A DNA stretch of 6,696 nt from the NCBI GenBank assembly GCA_018700655.1, contig JABIUG010000211.1, positions 1-6,696 on the forward strand. Direction: 5' to 3'. Numbering within the stretch: the stretch's first letter is position 1; each line of letters begins with the position of its first letter. Of the stretch, positions 6,524-6,696 are shown piece by piece. Made by a program: the position numbers and the translations under genes. The notes under the pieces were generated by a model. The model did not search any database, was not told the origin of the DNA, and saw only the letters and a list, made by a program, of their open reading frames with translations. The stretch comes from Rhodospirillaceae bacterium (GTDB lineage Bacteria; Pseudomonadota; Alphaproteobacteria; SP197).

Positions 6524-6696
6524 GCCAGCCCCAACCGTGAGAGCGTCTGGCCGCGCGGCTGGCCTTCTTCATCCCATCCGCGCATCTCGTAGTATTCGGG
6601 CAGCATTTCATCGAGTTTGGCGACCATGCCTTTCTGCGTGCCACTGGGAGCCGGCGTATGGAGCATGCGATCGGGAAGCGTATCGTCCTTGCGGCC
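6520..6696 (-). CDS. Aldehyde ferredoxin oxidoreductase, C-terminal end only
   Basis: The minus strand is open from the window edge to a TGA at 6522-6520, giving the last 58 residues of a larger protein. The sequence KLDEMLPEYYEMRGWDEEG (from residue 27 of the fragment) followed by a TLSRLGLA ending is the characteristic C-terminus of tungsten-dependent aldehyde:ferredoxin oxidoreductases and relatives, which oxidise aldehydes to carboxylic acids using a bis-tungstopterin and a [4Fe-4S] cluster. The N-terminal cofactor domain and cluster cysteines lie outside the window, so the subfamily cannot be set. The four-base overlap with the MoaD-like gene supports both the identification and cotranscription. 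Identification rests on this short but distinctive tail. Confidence 0.8.
   Translation of the reverse strand, partial: GRKDDTLPDRMLHTPAPSGTQKGMVAKLDEMLPEYYEMRGWDEEGQPRGQTLSRLGLA

Overview
The window is a GC-rich (roughly 60% or more by eye), densely coded piece of a bacterial chromosome. The codon usage, the short overlaps between genes and the gene types resemble a free-living alphaproteobacterium or related proteobacterium. This is an inference from style; there is no rRNA or other marker gene here. It is a metabolic region. I see no transposase, integrase, tRNA, CRISPR array or phage gene.

Layout. (1) 1-1502, minus strand: a long gene with no stop inside the window, so its 3' end lies outside. 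It has a mutase-like body and the start of a C-terminal cobalamin (B12)-binding domain. (2) 1503-1787: a 285-base divergent intergenic region holding both ribosome binding sites and a small cluster of inverted and direct repeats. (3) 1788-3830, plus strand: a complete 680-residue flavin/iron-sulfur/FAD oxidoreductase of the trimethylamine dehydrogenase / 2,4-dienoyl-CoA reductase / N-methylproline demethylase type. It has non-standard residues at the iron-sulfur site and at the catalytic site. (4) 3831-3920: a convergent intergenic gap with two GC-rich hairpins. (5) 3921-6696, minus strand: a co-directional series read from right to left. It contains the C-terminal end of a tungsten-type aldehyde ferredoxin oxidoreductase, a MoaD/ThiS-like sulfur carrier, a MarC-family membrane protein broken by frameshifts, a GNAT acetyltransferase, and, after a 60-base gap, a NodB-fold deacetylase / cyclic-imide-hydrolase-like enzyme.

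How the parts may work together. The oxidoreductase and its MoaD-like partner overlap by four bases, which suits an enzyme and a cofactor-sulfur carrier made together. MoaD to MarC and MarC to GNAT are also overlapping junctions, so these four are probably one transcript. The divergent B12 protein and TMADH-like flavoprotein share one control region and are the most likely place for an undescribed catabolic pathway. One possibility is oxidative N-demethylation combined with a B12-dependent rearrangement of a small nitrogenous substrate, but the substrate cannot be read from the sequence. The most concrete irregularity is the MarC gene: its conserved central motif can be read only by changing frame twice.
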